This document shows positions 35,930 to 46,302 of a stretch of 64,000 nucleotides of DNA, piece by piece. Position 1 is the stretch's first letter, and the number at the start of each line of letters is the position of its first letter. The translations under genes and the position numbers were made by a program. The stretch spans positions 491,916 to 555,915 of the forward strand of contig NZ_JQFW01000015.1 of assembly GCF_000753865.1 (NCBI RefSeq), read 5' to 3'. The DNA comes from Alteromonas sp. LOR. GTDB lineage: Bacteria > Pseudomonadota > Gammaproteobacteria > Enterobacterales > Alteromonadaceae. The notes under the pieces are model-generated. The model searched no databases. It was not told the origin of the DNA and saw nothing but the letters and a program-made list of their open reading frames with translations.

Positions 35930-36025
35930 GCGTTTAACAGCGTATGGTTGCCGCCGAATTTAGTTTTACGGCGAGTTTGACCATAAATCAGTTGCTAGGT
36001 CATGCTTGATTACAGGAGAAAGTTC

Positions 36026-36475
36026 TTGACCAATTCACTTAATACCATCGAAATACAGGAAATAATGGCACTATTGCCACATCGTTATCCTTTTCTGTTA
36101 GTCGATCGCGTCACCGATTACGTCCTTGGCGAGTCAATCAAGGCGTATAAAAATATTACGATTAACGAACCGTGTTTTACCGGTCATTTTCCAGGCCAGC
36201 CCATTTTTCCAGGCGTGCTTATTCTTGAAGCGATGGCGCAAGCGGCAGGTGTACTTGGTTTTAAAACCATGGGCAAAAATGACAGTCTATACTTGTATGC
36301 AGGAATTGATAACGCCCGCTTCAAGCGCCCGGTAGTGCCTGGTGATAAACTAGACTTTGACGTGGCGTTAGTGAAAGAAAGAAGAGGGATCTGGAAGTTT
36401 AAAGGTACTGCAACCGTCAATGGCGATTTAGTATGCAGTGCAGAATTTATGTGTGCGATGAGAGAGATAGCATAA
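36026..36475 (+). CDS. fabZ: 3-Hydroxyacyl-ACP dehydratase FabZ
   Basis: 149 residues from a TTG at 36026, with AGGAG at 36014-36018; E. coli FabZ has 151. An ATG at 36002 lies upstream of that ribosome-binding site and is unlikely. The hot-dog-fold active site is [13 protein letters not shown] with the catalytic His, and [20 protein letters not shown] with the catalytic Glu. It dehydrates 3-hydroxyacyl-ACP in fatty acid elongation. Two bases separate it from lpxA; both draw on 3-hydroxymyristoyl-ACP. Confidence 0.98.
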   Translation: MTNSLNTIEIQEIMALLPHRYPFLLVDRVTDYVLGESIKAYKNITINEPCFTGHFPGQPIFPGVLILEAMAQAAGVLGFKTMGKNDSLYLYAGIDNARFKRPVVPGDKLDFDVALVKERRGIWKFKGTATVNGDLVCSAEFMCAMREIA

Positions 36476-36476
36476 C

Positions 36477-37247
36477 GTGATCCATCCTACTGCGGTAATT
36501 TCAGAGAGCGCTACCATTGGTGAAAATGTCACTATTGGTCCATTTTGTGTGGTCGACGATAATGTAACTATTGGCGATGGTTGCATCTTGAAGTCGCACG
36601 TAGTTGTTCGCGGTACAACGCGAATAGGCAAAAATAACAAGTTCTTTCAGTTTTCGTCTATTGGTGAGGACTGCCAAGATAAGAAGTATGCAGGCGAGCC
36701 CACCGAACTCATTATTGGCGACGACAACGAATTTCGTGAAGGTGTTACTGTCCATCGCGGTACCGTGCAGGACGAAGGCGTGACCATTATCGGCTCTCGC
36801 GGCTTGTTTATGGTTAATGCCCATATTGCCCACGACTGTGTGCTCGGCGACGACATCATTGTCGCTAATAACTGTGCAATTGCAGGCCATGTTCACATGG
36901 ATGATTTTGTTATTGTTGGTGGCGCAGTGGGTATTCATCAGTTCTGCAAAATTGGAGCTCATGCCTTTTTAGGTGCTGGCGGCATTATTTTAAGAGACGT
37001 TCCGCCGTTTGTTATGGTGAGCGGTCACAAAAATATTCCTCAAGGCATTAATTCAGAAGGCCTTAAGCGCAGAGGTTTTGAAAAGGACGAAGTGCTTGCG
37101 ATAAAGCGCGCATACAAGGTAATTTATCGTGCTGGCAATACCATTGAAGAGGCCATCGACGCGTTAGAAGCACCCGCTAACGATCACGAGGGTGTGGCGC
37201 GAATGGTAGAGTTTCTTCGCCATGCTGAGCGAGGCATAATTCGATAG
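36477..37247 (+). CDS. lpxA: UDP-N-acetylglucosamine O-acyltransferase LpxA
   Basis: 256 residues from a GTG start. First enzyme of lipid A synthesis. Left-handed beta-helix hexapeptide repeats run through residues 1-180 (IHPTAVISESATIGENVTIGP), with the catalytic His in NAHIAHDC. The C-terminal helical region is of the LpxA type (KRRGFEKDEV). Spaced one base from fabZ and two from lpxB. Confidence 0.98.
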   Translation: MIHPTAVISESATIGENVTIGPFCVVDDNVTIGDGCILKSHVVVRGTTRIGKNNKFFQFSSIGEDCQDKKYAGEPTELIIGDDNEFREGVTVHRGTVQDEGVTIIGSRGLFMVNAHIAHDCVLGDDIIVANNCAIAGHVHMDDFVIVGGAVGIHQFCKIGAHAFLGAGGIILRDVPPFVMVSGHKNIPQGINSEGLKRRGFEKDEVLAIKRAYKVIYRAGNTIEEAIDALEAPANDHEGVARMVEFLRHAERGIIR

Positions 37248-37249
37248 TC

Positions 37250-38398
37250 ATGAAAACGCCATTACGAATTGGCATGGTTGCCGGAGAGCCTTCCGGGGAT
37301 GTATTGGCCGCTGGAGTGGTCGCTGAACTAAAGCGCCAATACCCCGATGCAGTTATAGAGGGTATTGGTGGCCCTAATATGCAGGCCCAAGGTTTTAACA
37401 CATTATTTGACATGGAAACGCTGTCGGTAATGGGCCTTATCGAAGTATTGTCCCATCTTCCTGCCATCCTAAAAGTGAAAAAGCAGCTGCTCGCCCACTT
37501 TGAGCAGAACCCCCCAGACATATTTATTGGTATAGATGCACCAGATTTTAATTTGCGTGTGGAAAAGACGCTTAAACAGCGGGGTATAAAAACCCTTCAC
37601 TATGTCAGTCCCACTGTGTGGGCATGGCGAGAGAAACGTATTCACAAAATTGCGAATGCAGCGAGCCGCGTGTTGGGTTTGTTTCCTTTTGAGCAAAAGG
37701 TATACGATAAATATCAGGTTCCCTATACGTTCGTTGGTCACACTATGGCGGATACCATCGCTTTAGTGCCGGATCAGTCTCTTTCTAGGGCTACGTTGAA
37801 TATTGCAGCTGACAAGCCTGTTTTGGCGGTGTTGCCTGGTTCACGGCGAGGCGAAGTTGATACCTTACTGCCCGTTTTTTTGGACACTATGGAAGCTATC
37901 CACAATAAGCGTCCCGATATCCAATTTGTCATTCCTGCTGCTAATGAACACCGTTTAGTACAAATTGAAGCGTTTTTAGCGCAGGCTGATGATGCTCAAT
38001 CGCGACTCCCTATCCACATCACGACAGGTACTGCCCGTGATGCCATGATTGCCAGTGATGTCATACTCTTGGCCTCTGGCACAGCAACCTTAGAAGCCAT
38101 GCTGTGTAAGCGGCCCATGGTTGTTGCGTATAAACTGGCTCCGCTTACCTACAAAATTATGCAGCGCATTTACAAAGCGCCGTATTTTGCCTTGCCTAAC
38201 TTACTTGCTAACGATGCAATTGTTCCAGAATTACTTCAAGAGGACGTAAACGCTGAGAATATGAGCAATCAATTATTAGGTTTCTTTGAAAGTGACAATT
38301 CTGCACTTATTTCCCGTTTCACCGAACTCCACCATACGCTAAAATGTGACGCTGACAAAACAGCTGCAAAAGCGGTAGTGGAGGAGTTACTTGGATAA
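37250..38398 (+). CDS. lpxB: Lipid-A-disaccharide synthase LpxB
   Basis: 382 residues, as in E. coli. A GT19-family glycosyltransferase joining UDP-diacylglucosamine and lipid X. Signature blocks: [39 protein letters not shown] and [13 protein letters not shown]. It overlaps rnhB by eight bases. Confidence 0.98.
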   Translation: MKTPLRIGMVAGEPSGDVLAAGVVAELKRQYPDAVIEGIGGPNMQAQGFNTLFDMETLSVMGLIEVLSHLPAILKVKKQLLAHFEQNPPDIFIGIDAPDFNLRVEKTLKQRGIKTLHYVSPTVWAWREKRIHKIANAASRVLGLFPFEQKVYDKYQVPYTFVGHTMADTIALVPDQSLSRATLNIAADKPVLAVLPGSRRGEVDTLLPVFLDTMEAIHNKRPDIQFVIPAANEHRLVQIEAFLAQADDAQSRLPIHITTGTARDAMIASDVILLASGTATLEAMLCKRPMVVAYKLAPLTYKIMQRIYKAPYFALPNLLANDAIVPELLQEDVNAENMSNQLLGFFESDNSALISRFTELHHTLKCDADKTAAKAVVEELLG

Positions 38399-38966
38399 AT
38401 TAATAGCCGGTGTGGATGAAGTAGGTCGCGGACCTCTCGTTGGTGATGTGGTAACCGCTGCCGTTATCTTAGACCCGTCAAACCCTATTGAAGGGCTAAA
38501 CGATTCAAAAAAACTCAGCGAAAAAAAACGCATTGTATTAGCTCAAGAAATTCGAGAGAAGGCACTGTATTGGAATATAGGTCGTGCTAATCCAGCTGAA
38601 ATCGACAAGTTAAATATCCTGCACGCAACCATGTTAGCGATGGTGCGAGCTGTGGAAGGACTTCCCGTTACACCTGATTTTGTGCGCGTTGATGGCAATC
38701 GGTTGCCTGCATGGAATTACTCATCTGAAGCGGTTGTGAAAGGTGATAGCCTACATCAAGAAATATCCGCGGCGTCGATTATTGCAAAAGTAGAGCGTGA
38801 CAATGATATGTTGGCTCTGCACGAGGCTTTTCCTCAATACAACTTTGCAGGTCACAAAGGTTATCCCACTAAAGCACATTTTGCGGCACTGGCCGAGTTT
38901 GGTGTGTTAGATTGCTATCGAAAAAGTTTTAAGCCGGTAAAGGCGTTGCTAACAAATAACAATTAA
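38391..38966 (+). CDS. rnhB: Ribonuclease HII
   Basis: 191 residues from a TTG at 38391, with GGAGG upstream inside lpxB. It removes ribonucleotides from DNA. The DEDD active site is visible: Asp-Glu in [13 protein letters not shown], Asp in RVDGNRLP and the later conserved Asp-containing block around [21 protein letters not shown] is a further hallmark. Confidence 0.97.
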   Translation: MDKLIAGVDEVGRGPLVGDVVTAAVILDPSNPIEGLNDSKKLSEKKRIVLAQEIREKALYWNIGRANPAEIDKLNILHATMLAMVRAVEGLPVTPDFVRVDGNRLPAWNYSSEAVVKGDSLHQEISAASIIAKVERDNDMLALHEAFPQYNFAGHKGYPTKAHFAALAEFGVLDCYRKSFKPVKALLTNNN

Positions 38967-39045
38967 AACGCTGCTAGCGCACAGTAGTTAAAAAACTGCT
39001 AACGCACAATTATTAACAATGCTGCTAGCGCAAGATGCCTCGCAA
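38967..39045. repeat. Degenerate 26-bp tandem repeat, three copies
   Basis: Three copies of a unit resembling ctgctagcgcaca followed by an A/T-rich tail, between rnhB and dnaE. The third runs into the sequence before the dnaE start. Confidence 0.65.
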
Positions 39046-39069
39046 AAATTAAAAAAGAGAAATAACATC

Positions 39070-42000
39070 ATGTCTTCGCCATTTATTCATTTACGGGTCC
39101 ACAGTGATTATTCAATGATGGATGGGCTTAACAAGGTTAAGCCCATTTTGAGCAAAGTGGCTGAGCTTGAAATGCCGGCAGTTGCCATCACCGACCAAAT
39201 GAATATGTGCGGCCTAGTGAAGTTCTATTCTGAAGCGCATTCGAAGGGTATCAAGCCCATCATTGGCACTGATTTTTGGGTAACGAATGAGGTATTTGGC
39301 GACGAACCGTTTAGGCTTACGCTATTAGCGATGAACAATGAGGGATATAAGAACATGACCGTGCTTATATCCAAAGCCTATTTAAGAGGTCACCTAGCTC
39401 ATCGCGCGGTTATCGACCAGTCTTGGCTTGCTGAGCACAGTGAAGGGCTTATCGTGCTTTCTGGTGGTTTACACGGCGATGTTGGCGTGGGGCTAACCAA
39501 AAATAATACAAAAATTCTCGATGCTTCAATCGAGTTCTATAAAACTTATTTTAAAGACCGCTTTTACTTAGAGCTTGTTCGCACTGGACGGGTGGGAGAA
39601 GAAGACTACCTTCACCGTGCAGTAGAATTTGCTCATCAGCAAGACTTGCCCGTAGTAGCGACCAACGAAGTTTGCTTTATTGATAGAGAAGGCTTCGAAG
39701 CCCATGAAATTCGCGTGTGTATTCACGATGGGTATACCCTTGACGACACCCGTCGCCCAAAGCGCTATAGCGAGCAGCAGTACCTGCGAACTGCCGAAGA
39801 AATGGTGGACTTGTTCAGCGATATTCCAGAAGCCATAGAAAACACCGTTGAAATAGCGAAGCGGTGCAATGTTACCGTTCGTTTAAATGAGTACTTCTTA
39901 CCTCAGTTTCCGACGGGTGGCATGACCACCGAAGATTTCCTGGTCAAAGTATCAGAGGAAGGCCTTGAAGACAGGCTTGAGTTTTTATTTCCAGATGAAA
40001 ATGAACGCAAGGAAAAACGCCCTGAATACGATGACCGACTTCGAATAGAGCTCGAAGTTATCAACCAAATGGGATTCCCCGGTTACTTCCTTATCGTGAT
40101 GGAATTTATCCAATGGAGTAAAGATAACGGTATACCCGTTGGACCTGGGCGTGGTTCAGGTGCGGGTTCATTAGTGGCTTATGCGTTAAAAATTACCGAC
40201 CTTGACCCCCTTGAATTCGATTTGCTTTTCGAGCGATTTTTGAACCCTGAACGTGTATCTATGCCCGATTTTGACGTGGACTTCTGCATGGATAGACGGG
40301 ATGAGGTTATCGATCACGTTGCCGAGCTCTACGGTCGCCAAGCGGTATCGCAAATTATTACCTTTGGTACGATGGCAGCAAAGGCCGTTGTACGTGACGT
40401 GGGAAGGGTACTAGGACATCCATACGGCTTCGTAGATAGAATTTCAAAGCTTATCCCGCCAGACCCGGGTATGACCCTAGAAAAAGCATTCAAAGCGGAA
40501 CCGCAGCTTCCTCAAGTATACGAGCAAGACGAAGAGGTAAAAGACCTCATTGATATGGCGCGTATTTTGGAAGGTGTTACCCGTAACGCAGGAAAGCACG
40601 CCGGTGGTGTTGTTATTGCGCCCACCACTATTACCGACTTTTCACCATTGTACTGTGATGACGAGGGGAACAACCCGGTCACCCAGTTTGACAAAAATGA
40701 TGTTGAAACTGCGGGGCTAGTTAAGTTTGACTTCTTGGGGCTGAGAACGCTGACCATCATTCAGTGGGCTATTGATATGGTCAAAGAAGGCAAAAATATC
40801 GATATAGACATTTCTGCTATTCCTCTTGCCGATGCCAAAAGCTTTCGCACGCTTCAAAATGCTGAAACTACGGCGGTTTTCCAGCTTGAATCCAGGGGTA
40901 TGAAAGAGCTTATCAAGCGCCTTAGACCTGACAGCTTCGAAGATATCATTGCATTGGTGGCGTTATTTCGCCCAGGCCCACTGCAGTCGGGCATGGTAGA
41001 TAACTTTATCGACCGTAAGCATGGCAGGGAAGCGATTTCCTATCCGGATAAAGATTATCAGCACGAATGCTTGGAAGTTATTCTAGAACCTACCTACGGT
41101 ATTATATTGTACCAAGAACAGGTTATGCAGATTGCCCAAGAGATGGCGGGCTACTCACTTGGGGGCGCCGACTTACTGCGTCGTGCAATGGGTAAGAAAA
41201 AGCCAGAGGAGATGGCTAAGCAGCGCGGCGCGTTTGCTGAAGGGGCCAAGGGCAATAACATTGACCCTGATCTGGCCATGAAAATCTTCGACTTGGTGGA
41301 AAAGTTTGCAGGCTATGGTTTTAACAAATCACACTCTGCGGCGTATGCATTGGTGTCATACCAAACGCTGTGGCTAAAAGTCCATTATCCTGCCGAATTT
41401 ATGGCCGCGGTAATGTCTGCGGATATGGATAACACCGATAAAATTGTTACCCTGGTAGACGAATGCGAGCGCATGGGTATTGAGATCCTGCCCCCAGACT
41501 TAAACGCCGGTAAATATAAATTCACCGTTGATAGTAAAGGGCGCATTGTCTATGGCATTGGCTCTATAAAAGGGGTTGGTGAGGGCCCAATTGAGGCCAT
41601 AATTGAAGCCCGAGATACTCACGGTGAATTTAAAGATCTTTTCGAATTTTGCGCAAAAATCGACACCAAGCGAGTTAATAAGCGGGTACTAGAGAAGTTG
41701 GTACTATCTGGCGCCATGGATAATTTAGGGCCGCACCGAGCTACACTAATGGCCACGCTGCCTGAGGCACTCGCCGCTGCAGGTCAGCATGCGAAAGCCG
41801 AGTCATTTGGACAGTCCGATATGTTTGGACTACTGACCACTGAGCCCGATGAAGTAGAGCAGGCCTTTGCCGACGTTCCCGAATGGCCTGAAAAAGTGTG
41901 GTTAGAAGGTGAAAAAGACACCTTAGGTTTATATTTAACCGGCCACCCCATCAATCAATATGCCGATGAACTTCGCTATTATACCGATGGCCGTCTTGTG

Positions 42001-42534
42001 GACTTAAAACCAACGAACAAAGATCAAATGTCGAGTGCTGTAGGTCTTGTCCTTGGCGTAAGGGTTATGACGAACAAACGAGGACGTCGTTGGGCAATAG
42101 TGACACTGGATGATAAGAGTGCCAGAATGGATGTTCGTTTTTTCCCCGATACGTACGAACAGTTCGAAAGTGTGCTAGAAACCGATAAAATATTGCTCAT
42201 AAAGGGACAGGTCAGCTTTGATGATTTCTCTGGGGGCAATACAATCACCGCCCGTGATGTAATGGACATTGTTCAGGCACGAGAGAAAAATGCGAAAGCG
42301 CTGGCGTTAAAAGTTGATACCCAGTCGCTTGAAACGAAGAAAATGAGTCAGATGCAATCTATTCTGCAGGCATTTAATGGCGGTAGTTGTCCTGTTCAAA
42401 TAGAGGTTACGCACCCCGACGCCGAAGCAACCTTAGCGTGCGGTGTTAAGTGGTATGTAACCCCAGAGGATCAACTCTTGCACGATCTCAAACAGTGTTT
42501 GGGAGAAAAAGCCGTTTCAATTCTCTACCATTAA
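39070..42534 (+). CDS. dnaE: DNA polymerase III alpha subunit
   Basis: 1154 residues from the ATG at 39070; an upstream in-frame ATG at 39019 sits in the repeat and adds residues without homology. E. coli DnaE has 1160. The catalytic subunit of the replicative polymerase. An N-terminal PHP domain ([13 protein letters not shown]), the polymerase core with [14 protein letters not shown] carrying the catalytic Asp residues, [16 protein letters not shown], a helix-hairpin-helix and an OB fold near residue 990 are visible. It lies between rnhB and accA. Confidence 0.99.
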   Translation: MSSPFIHLRVHSDYSMMDGLNKVKPILSKVAELEMPAVAITDQMNMCGLVKFYSEAHSKGIKPIIGTDFWVTNEVFGDEPFRLTLLAMNNEGYKNMTVLISKAYLRGHLAHRAVIDQSWLAEHSEGLIVLSGGLHGDVGVGLTKNNTKILDASIEFYKTYFKDRFYLELVRTGRVGEEDYLHRAVEFAHQQDLPVVATNEVCFIDREGFEAHEIRVCIHDGYTLDDTRRPKRYSEQQYLRTAEEMVDLFSDIPEAIENTVEIAKRCNVTVRLNEYFLPQFPTGGMTTEDFLVKVSEEGLEDRLEFLFPDENERKEKRPEYDDRLRIELEVINQMGFPGYFLIVMEFIQWSKDNGIPVGPGRGSGAGSLVAYALKITDLDPLEFDLLFERFLNPERVSMPDFDVDFCMDRRDEVIDHVAELYGRQAVSQIITFGTMAAKAVVRDVGRVLGHPYGFVDRISKLIPPDPGMTLEKAFKAEPQLPQVYEQDEEVKDLIDMARILEGVTRNAGKHAGGVVIAPTTITDFSPLYCDDEGNNPVTQFDKNDVETAGLVKFDFLGLRTLTIIQWAIDMVKEGKNIDIDISAIPLADAKSFRTLQNAETTAVFQLESRGMKELIKRLRPDSFEDIIALVALFRPGPLQSGMVDNFIDRKHGREAISYPDKDYQHECLEVILEPTYGIILYQEQVMQIAQEMAGYSLGGADLLRRAMGKKKPEEMAKQRGAFAEGAKGNNIDPDLAMKIFDLVEKFAGYGFNKSHSAAYALVSYQTLWLKVHYPAEFMAAVMSADMDNTDKIVTLVDECERMGIEILPPDLNAGKYKFTVDSKGRIVYGIGSIKGVGEGPIEAIIEARDTHGEFKDLFEFCAKIDTKRVNKRVLEKLVLSGAMDNLGPHRATLMATLPEALAAAGQHAKAESFGQSDMFGLLTTEPDEVEQAFADVPEWPEKVWLEGEKDTLGLYLTGHPINQYADELRYYTDGRLVDLKPTNKDQMSSAVGLVLGVRVMTNKRGRRWAIVTLDDKSARMDVRFFPDTYEQFESVLETDKILLIKGQVSFDDFSGGNTITARDVMDIVQAREKNAKALALKVDTQSLETKKMSQMQSILQAFNGGSCPVQIEVTHPDAEATLACGVKWYVTPEDQLLHDLKQCLGEKAVSILYH

Positions 42535-42602
42535 TAGGTAGAGTTCGATAGATTGGACATCTCGCGTTTGTATTGACGAGCGTAGATAGAATAGGACATA
42601 AA

Positions 42603-43559
42603 ATGAGCATACAGTTTTTGGACTTTGAGCAACCCATAGCCGAATTAGAAGCAAAAATAGAAGAGCTAAGACTGGTTAATCAAGGCGGTGAGTTCGATGT
42701 TGGTATTGAAGAAGAGATCAACAAGTTACGAGGCAAAAGCGCCGATCTAACGAAGAAAATCTTTTCAGATCTCGGAGCATGGCAGGTTTCTCAGATAGCC
42801 CGCCATCCAATGCGTCCATACACATTGGACTATATACCTCGTATTTTTAGTGAATTCGATGAATTAGCAGGGGATAGAGCGTTTGCGGATGATAAAGCGA
42901 TTATTGGCGGCCCGGCAATGCTAGACGGTCAGCCAATAATGGTAATCGGGCATCAAAAAGGCCGAGACACCAACGAAAAAGTCAGACGCAATTTTGGTAT
43001 GCCGAAGCCAGAAGGGTACCGCAAAGCGCTACGTTTAATGAAAATGGCGGAACGTTTTAATTTACCTATCATTACCTTTATCGATACACCAGGTGCATAC
43101 CCTGGCGTAGGAGCTGAAGAGCGTGGGCAAAGCGAAGCTATTGCGAAGAACCTTTTTGAAATGGCAGAGCTCACTGTGCCTATCATCTGTACCGTTATTG
43201 GTGAAGGCGGCTCTGGTGGTGCATTAGCCATTGGCGTGGGCGATAGAGTAAATATGCTTCAATATTCAACCTACTCTGTTATCTCACCAGAAGGGTGTGC
43301 TTCAATCTTGTGGAAAAGCGCAGAGAAAGCGCCACTAGCCGCAGAAGCAATGGGTGTTAGTGCTCCGCAAATTAAAGAGCTTGGGCTGATTAACAGTATT
43401 GTTGAGGAGCCTTTGGGCGGTGCTCATCGAGATCACAACAGCATGGCTGCCAATTTAAAAGCGGTACTGAAACAGCAGTTGAGTCAACTGAAAGAGTTAG
43501 ACAAAGACAAACTGCTTGAAGAGCGCTATCAGCGACTCATGTCGTTTGGCTACTGCTAA
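42603..43559 (+). CDS. accA: Acetyl-CoA carboxylase carboxyltransferase subunit alpha
   Basis: 318 residues from the ATG at 42603 (AGGA upstream), against 319 in E. coli. An in-frame upstream start would add ten unmatched residues. With AccD it carboxylates acetyl-CoA to malonyl-Co[18 protein letters not shown] at the N-terminus and [20 protein letters not shown] in the active-site region are diagnostic. Located after dnaE as in E. coli. Confidence 0.98.
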   Translation: MSIQFLDFEQPIAELEAKIEELRLVNQGGEFDVGIEEEINKLRGKSADLTKKIFSDLGAWQVSQIARHPMRPYTLDYIPRIFSEFDELAGDRAFADDKAIIGGPAMLDGQPIMVIGHQKGRDTNEKVRRNFGMPKPEGYRKALRLMKMAERFNLPIITFIDTPGAYPGVGAEERGQSEAIAKNLFEMAELTVPIICTVIGEGGSGGALAIGVGDRVNMLQYSTYSVISPEGCASILWKSAEKAPLAAEAMGVSAPQIKELGLINSIVEEPLGGAHRDHNSMAANLKAVLKQQLSQLKELDKDKLLEERYQRLMSFGYC

Positions 43560-43577
43560 TTAACAAACGGACAGTGT

Positions 43578-44912
43578 GTGCCCCCCATATCAACTGAAAT
43601 AGGCCAGCAGGTAATTGACTCAATTGCTGCTGGTCTCAATGAAGCGAATCTTCCTTTACATTCCCCCCTTGTCGTTGCTTTTAGCGGCGGAGTGGACTCA
43701 TCAGTACTCTTACAATTAGCCTTATTATATCGCGACCAATATCACTGCGAGCTACATGCAGTGCATATTCATCACGGGCTAAGCGATAATGCCGACGCGT
43801 GGTCAAAGCATTGCGACTTACAATGCAGAATAAATGATGTTGTATATCACCAGCAGCGGGTTGTCGTTGATACAAGTTCACGTAAAAGTATTGAAGCTGA
43901 GGCAAGAAAGGCGCGTTATCACGCCCTACTAAGTGCTTGCAAGCAAATAGGAGGCGTACTGCTTCTTGGGCAGCATGCAGAAGACCAATTAGAGACAGTA
44001 CTGCTGCAGTTAAAACGTGGAGCCGGGCCCCAAGGACTTGCCGGTATGGCTGAGTCTCAGTGGCGAGGGAACACCTTGGTTTTGCGACCTATGTTAAACC
44101 TCAAAAAGGAGGATATCGTCAGTTTTGCTCAGTGTGAGGCATTGAGCTGGGTTGAAGATGAGTCGAATTTTGAAACCAGTTTCGATAGAAACTTTTTGCG
44201 AAATGATATTATTCCTGACTTAGTTGCGCGCTGGCCTGAATTAGCCAAAACGGTAAGTCGCAGTGCGTTGCTATGCGCAGAACAGTCTCATTTAATCAAT
44301 GATACTGCCAATCAATTTTTAAACGACTGCCAGCTATCACCGATTCGTATTAATGGCGATGCTCTGTCAACACTGTCGATACCCTGGCAAAAAGCAGTGA
44401 TTCGATTGTGGTTTACCCAGCAAGGGCAACTAGCGCCGTCAAAAGCACAATTAGATGAACTGCTTTCCATGCTAGGTGCTAAACAAGATGCTACACCGGA
44501 AATGTCGTTTAAGTGGGGTAAAGTTGCGCGCTCTAATGGCGATATTTACTGGGTGGTAAAGCCAACAGAAGATATTCCGGCAACGCTGGCACTGAACAAT
44601 CACGAGACGACTTGCCTAGCGTGGTTGAGTATGAGCGTCACCGTGTCTCTTGAAAACAGTGACGAGGCAATTTGTCTTAAAACTGATATGCGAGGGCTTA
44701 AGGTTAAACCTGAGCAAGCTGGGGTGTCAAAAGAGTTAAAAAACTGGTTTAAGGTATGGCGCGTGCCTCGTTGGGAGCGACAGGGCGTACCGGTAATTTT
44801 TATTGGCGATACTCCGGTAGCAGTCATTGCCAATAGGGAGTGCCTTTATTTAAGACGTGAAGACAGCAGCGTAAAGGTAGATATACGTATCGAGCACTGC
44901 TTAGAGGATTAG
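43578..44912 (+). CDS. tilS: tRNA(Ile)-lysidine synthetase TilS
   Basis: 444 residues from a GTG start. Converts C34 of tRNA-Ile(CAU) to lysidine with ATP and lysine. The PP-loop SGGVDSSVLL is near residue 35, followed by HIHHGLSDNADAW and LLLGQHAEDQLETVLLQL. Substrate-binding and C-terminal TilS domains follow. 18 bp after accA; a terminator overlaps its stop codon. Confidence 0.96.
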   Translation: MPPISTEIGQQVIDSIAAGLNEANLPLHSPLVVAFSGGVDSSVLLQLALLYRDQYHCELHAVHIHHGLSDNADAWSKHCDLQCRINDVVYHQQRVVVDTSSRKSIEAEARKARYHALLSACKQIGGVLLLGQHAEDQLETVLLQLKRGAGPQGLAGMAESQWRGNTLVLRPMLNLKKEDIVSFAQCEALSWVEDESNFETSFDRNFLRNDIIPDLVARWPELAKTVSRSALLCAEQSHLINDTANQFLNDCQLSPIRINGDALSTLSIPWQKAVIRLWFTQQGQLAPSKAQLDELLSMLGAKQDATPEMSFKWGKVARSNGDIYWVVKPTEDIPATLALNNHETTCLAWLSMSVTVSLENSDEAICLKTDMRGLKVKPEQAGVSKELKNWFKVWRVPRWERQGVPVIFIGDTPVAVIANRECLYLRREDSSVKVDIRIEHCLED

Positions 44913-44934
44913 CGGCAAGAGTTTGCCGCGTTTT
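44912..44934 (+). terminator. Intrinsic terminator after tilS
   Basis: GCGGCAA (44912-44918) and TTGCCGC (44923-44929), four-base loop, then GTTTT. Begins in the tilS stop codon and ends the long plus-strand block. Confidence 0.85.
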
Positions 44935-45027
44935 AGTTTTAAAAAGAACAGATTCGCCATTAGCTCAGAGTTGTAAATAAGACAGAGTCCTAATCAAAAT
45001 CCTAATTAGGTATGCAGGCAACAGTGA

Positions 45028-45927
45028 TTATGCGGCTTGATAATCATCCTTTCCTGAACTTTTTACTTTGTACAGCGCACTATCAGCTCGGTCGAACATA
45101 CTGTGCGTCGTATCACCTACGCGATAGAGTGCGCCGCCTAGGCTGCATGAAATGCCTAAATTCACCAAGTAATCGGAACCACTGATACTGGCCTTTATTC
45201 GCTCAGCGGCACATGAAAGCTGCTGTTCGGTTTGACAGTCTAAAATGCAGCAAAACTCATCGCCACCATACCTAAAGGGCTCATCTTCATTGCGCAGCAC
45301 GTTCACTAAACGCGAAGCCACATGTGCCAACACACGGTCTCCCTCACTGTGTCCAAACGTGTCATTCACCTGCTTAAAGTTATCTAAGTCTAACACCAAA
45401 AGTGAAAATGGTTCATCTCGGCGCTGTGCCCAGCTACGCTGACGGATCATAGCTTGTTCAAAGGCAATACGATTACCTAGCTCCGTTAAGCCATCTTTTG
45501 TTGCCATACTCTTCATGCGCGAATGCGATACGGCATGTTTTACTTGTTTACCAAATAAATCATGAAGTTGAAAAAGTATCTCACGTTGCGACAGCGAAAG
45601 AGGTGAGCTAATGTAATAGTAGGCGTGCGCTTGTTCTCCACCTTTCGATGCAGAGCCTTGTAGAGGCAAATCAATCAGGGTTGACGAAATTTTTGCATTG
45701 CCGTACACCCAGCGGGGGTCAAAATCAGTCAAGCTCAAACCTGCCACTGGCAAAAGAGCGTTCAGCTGTTGGAAATAGAGTGTACCCAACTCTTCAAGCT
45801 CAAGTGTAGAAAGTAGTCGATTGATGAATACAGTCAGTTCACTCACAGAAAGCCCGTGAGCCTGTGACTCTCTCGGATAAAAACTGCTATGGTGTGTGCT
45901 ATCGTATACTGACGTTGAGAATTCCAC
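45028..45927 (-). CDS. Diguanylate cyclase with I-site
   Basis: 299 residues from a GTG at 45927 with AAAAGGG six bases upstream; a longer frame from 46011 has no such site. The N-terminal 130 residues are an unassigned sensory region, possibly GAF-like. The C-terminal GGDEF domain reads RYGGDEF, with DLDNFKQVNDTFGH upstream. The inhibitory I-site RNED is exactly five residues before the GGDEF, unlike the other cyclase in this window. No membrane segment. Convergent with tilS. Confidence 0.9.
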   Translation of the reverse strand: MEFSTSVYDSTHHSSFYPRESQAHGLSVSELTVFINRLLSTLELEELGTLYFQQLNALLPVAGLSLTDFDPRWVYGNAKISSTLIDLPLQGSASKGGEQAHAYYYISSPLSLSQREILFQLHDLFGKQVKHAVSHSRMKSMATKDGLTELGNRIAFEQAMIRQRSWAQRRDEPFSLLVLDLDNFKQVNDTFGHSEGDRVLAHVASRLVNVLRNEDEPFRYGGDEFCCILDCQTEQQLSCAAERIKASISGSDYLVNLGISCSLGGALYRVGDTTHSMFDRADSALYKVKSSGKDDYQAA

Positions 45928-45962
45928 GGCGTACCCTTTTCGCAATATGTTGCATCGGTTGT

Positions 45963-45980
45963 GTGTCAAATCACTGACAC
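45963..45980. promoter_or_regulatory. Dyad upstream of the diguanylate cyclase
   Basis: GTGTCA-N6-TGACAC, a perfect 6-6-6 inverted repeat 36 bp upstream of the chosen GTG. A plausible operator for an unknown dimeric regulator. Confidence 0.45.
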
Positions 45981-46058
45981 TGGTGCGTATACTGACGCCA
46001 AGCATGGGCAAGGCGGCAATATTTATCTTAAATGCTGGCGTGCATCGGGGCTGTTATA

Positions 46059-46118
46059 TCGGCGAATGAATCGGCGAATGAATCGTCGAATGAATCGTCG
46101 AATACATCGGCGAATGCT
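46059..46118. repeat. 12-bp tandem repeat, five copies
   Basis: Unit tcggcgaatgaa at 46059, 46071, 46083, 46095 and 46107, with single-base variants (tcgtcgaatgaa). It lies between the divergent cyclase and antiporter genes. Confidence 0.92.
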
Positions 46119-46302
46119 ATCGACAGATGTAACACGTGCACGCTAACACGTTATTGATTAAGAGCGTTGCAAACTAAGTGCCAATTCTTTTTTGACGCAT
46201 TGGGCTTTCTCACTAGGCGGCCCTGTTAACTCAATGGTTCTGCTAGTTCAGTGGAAGCTGTGAAGTAATCACTGAATATTTAAAAGAAGTAACGGAGGTA
46301 AA

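Noticed and set aside
35944..36009. lpxD 5' remnant as a pseudogene feature
   Set aside because: The resemblance of 21 codons to the LpxD N-terminus is too weak to call without comparison; reported only within the lpxD finding.
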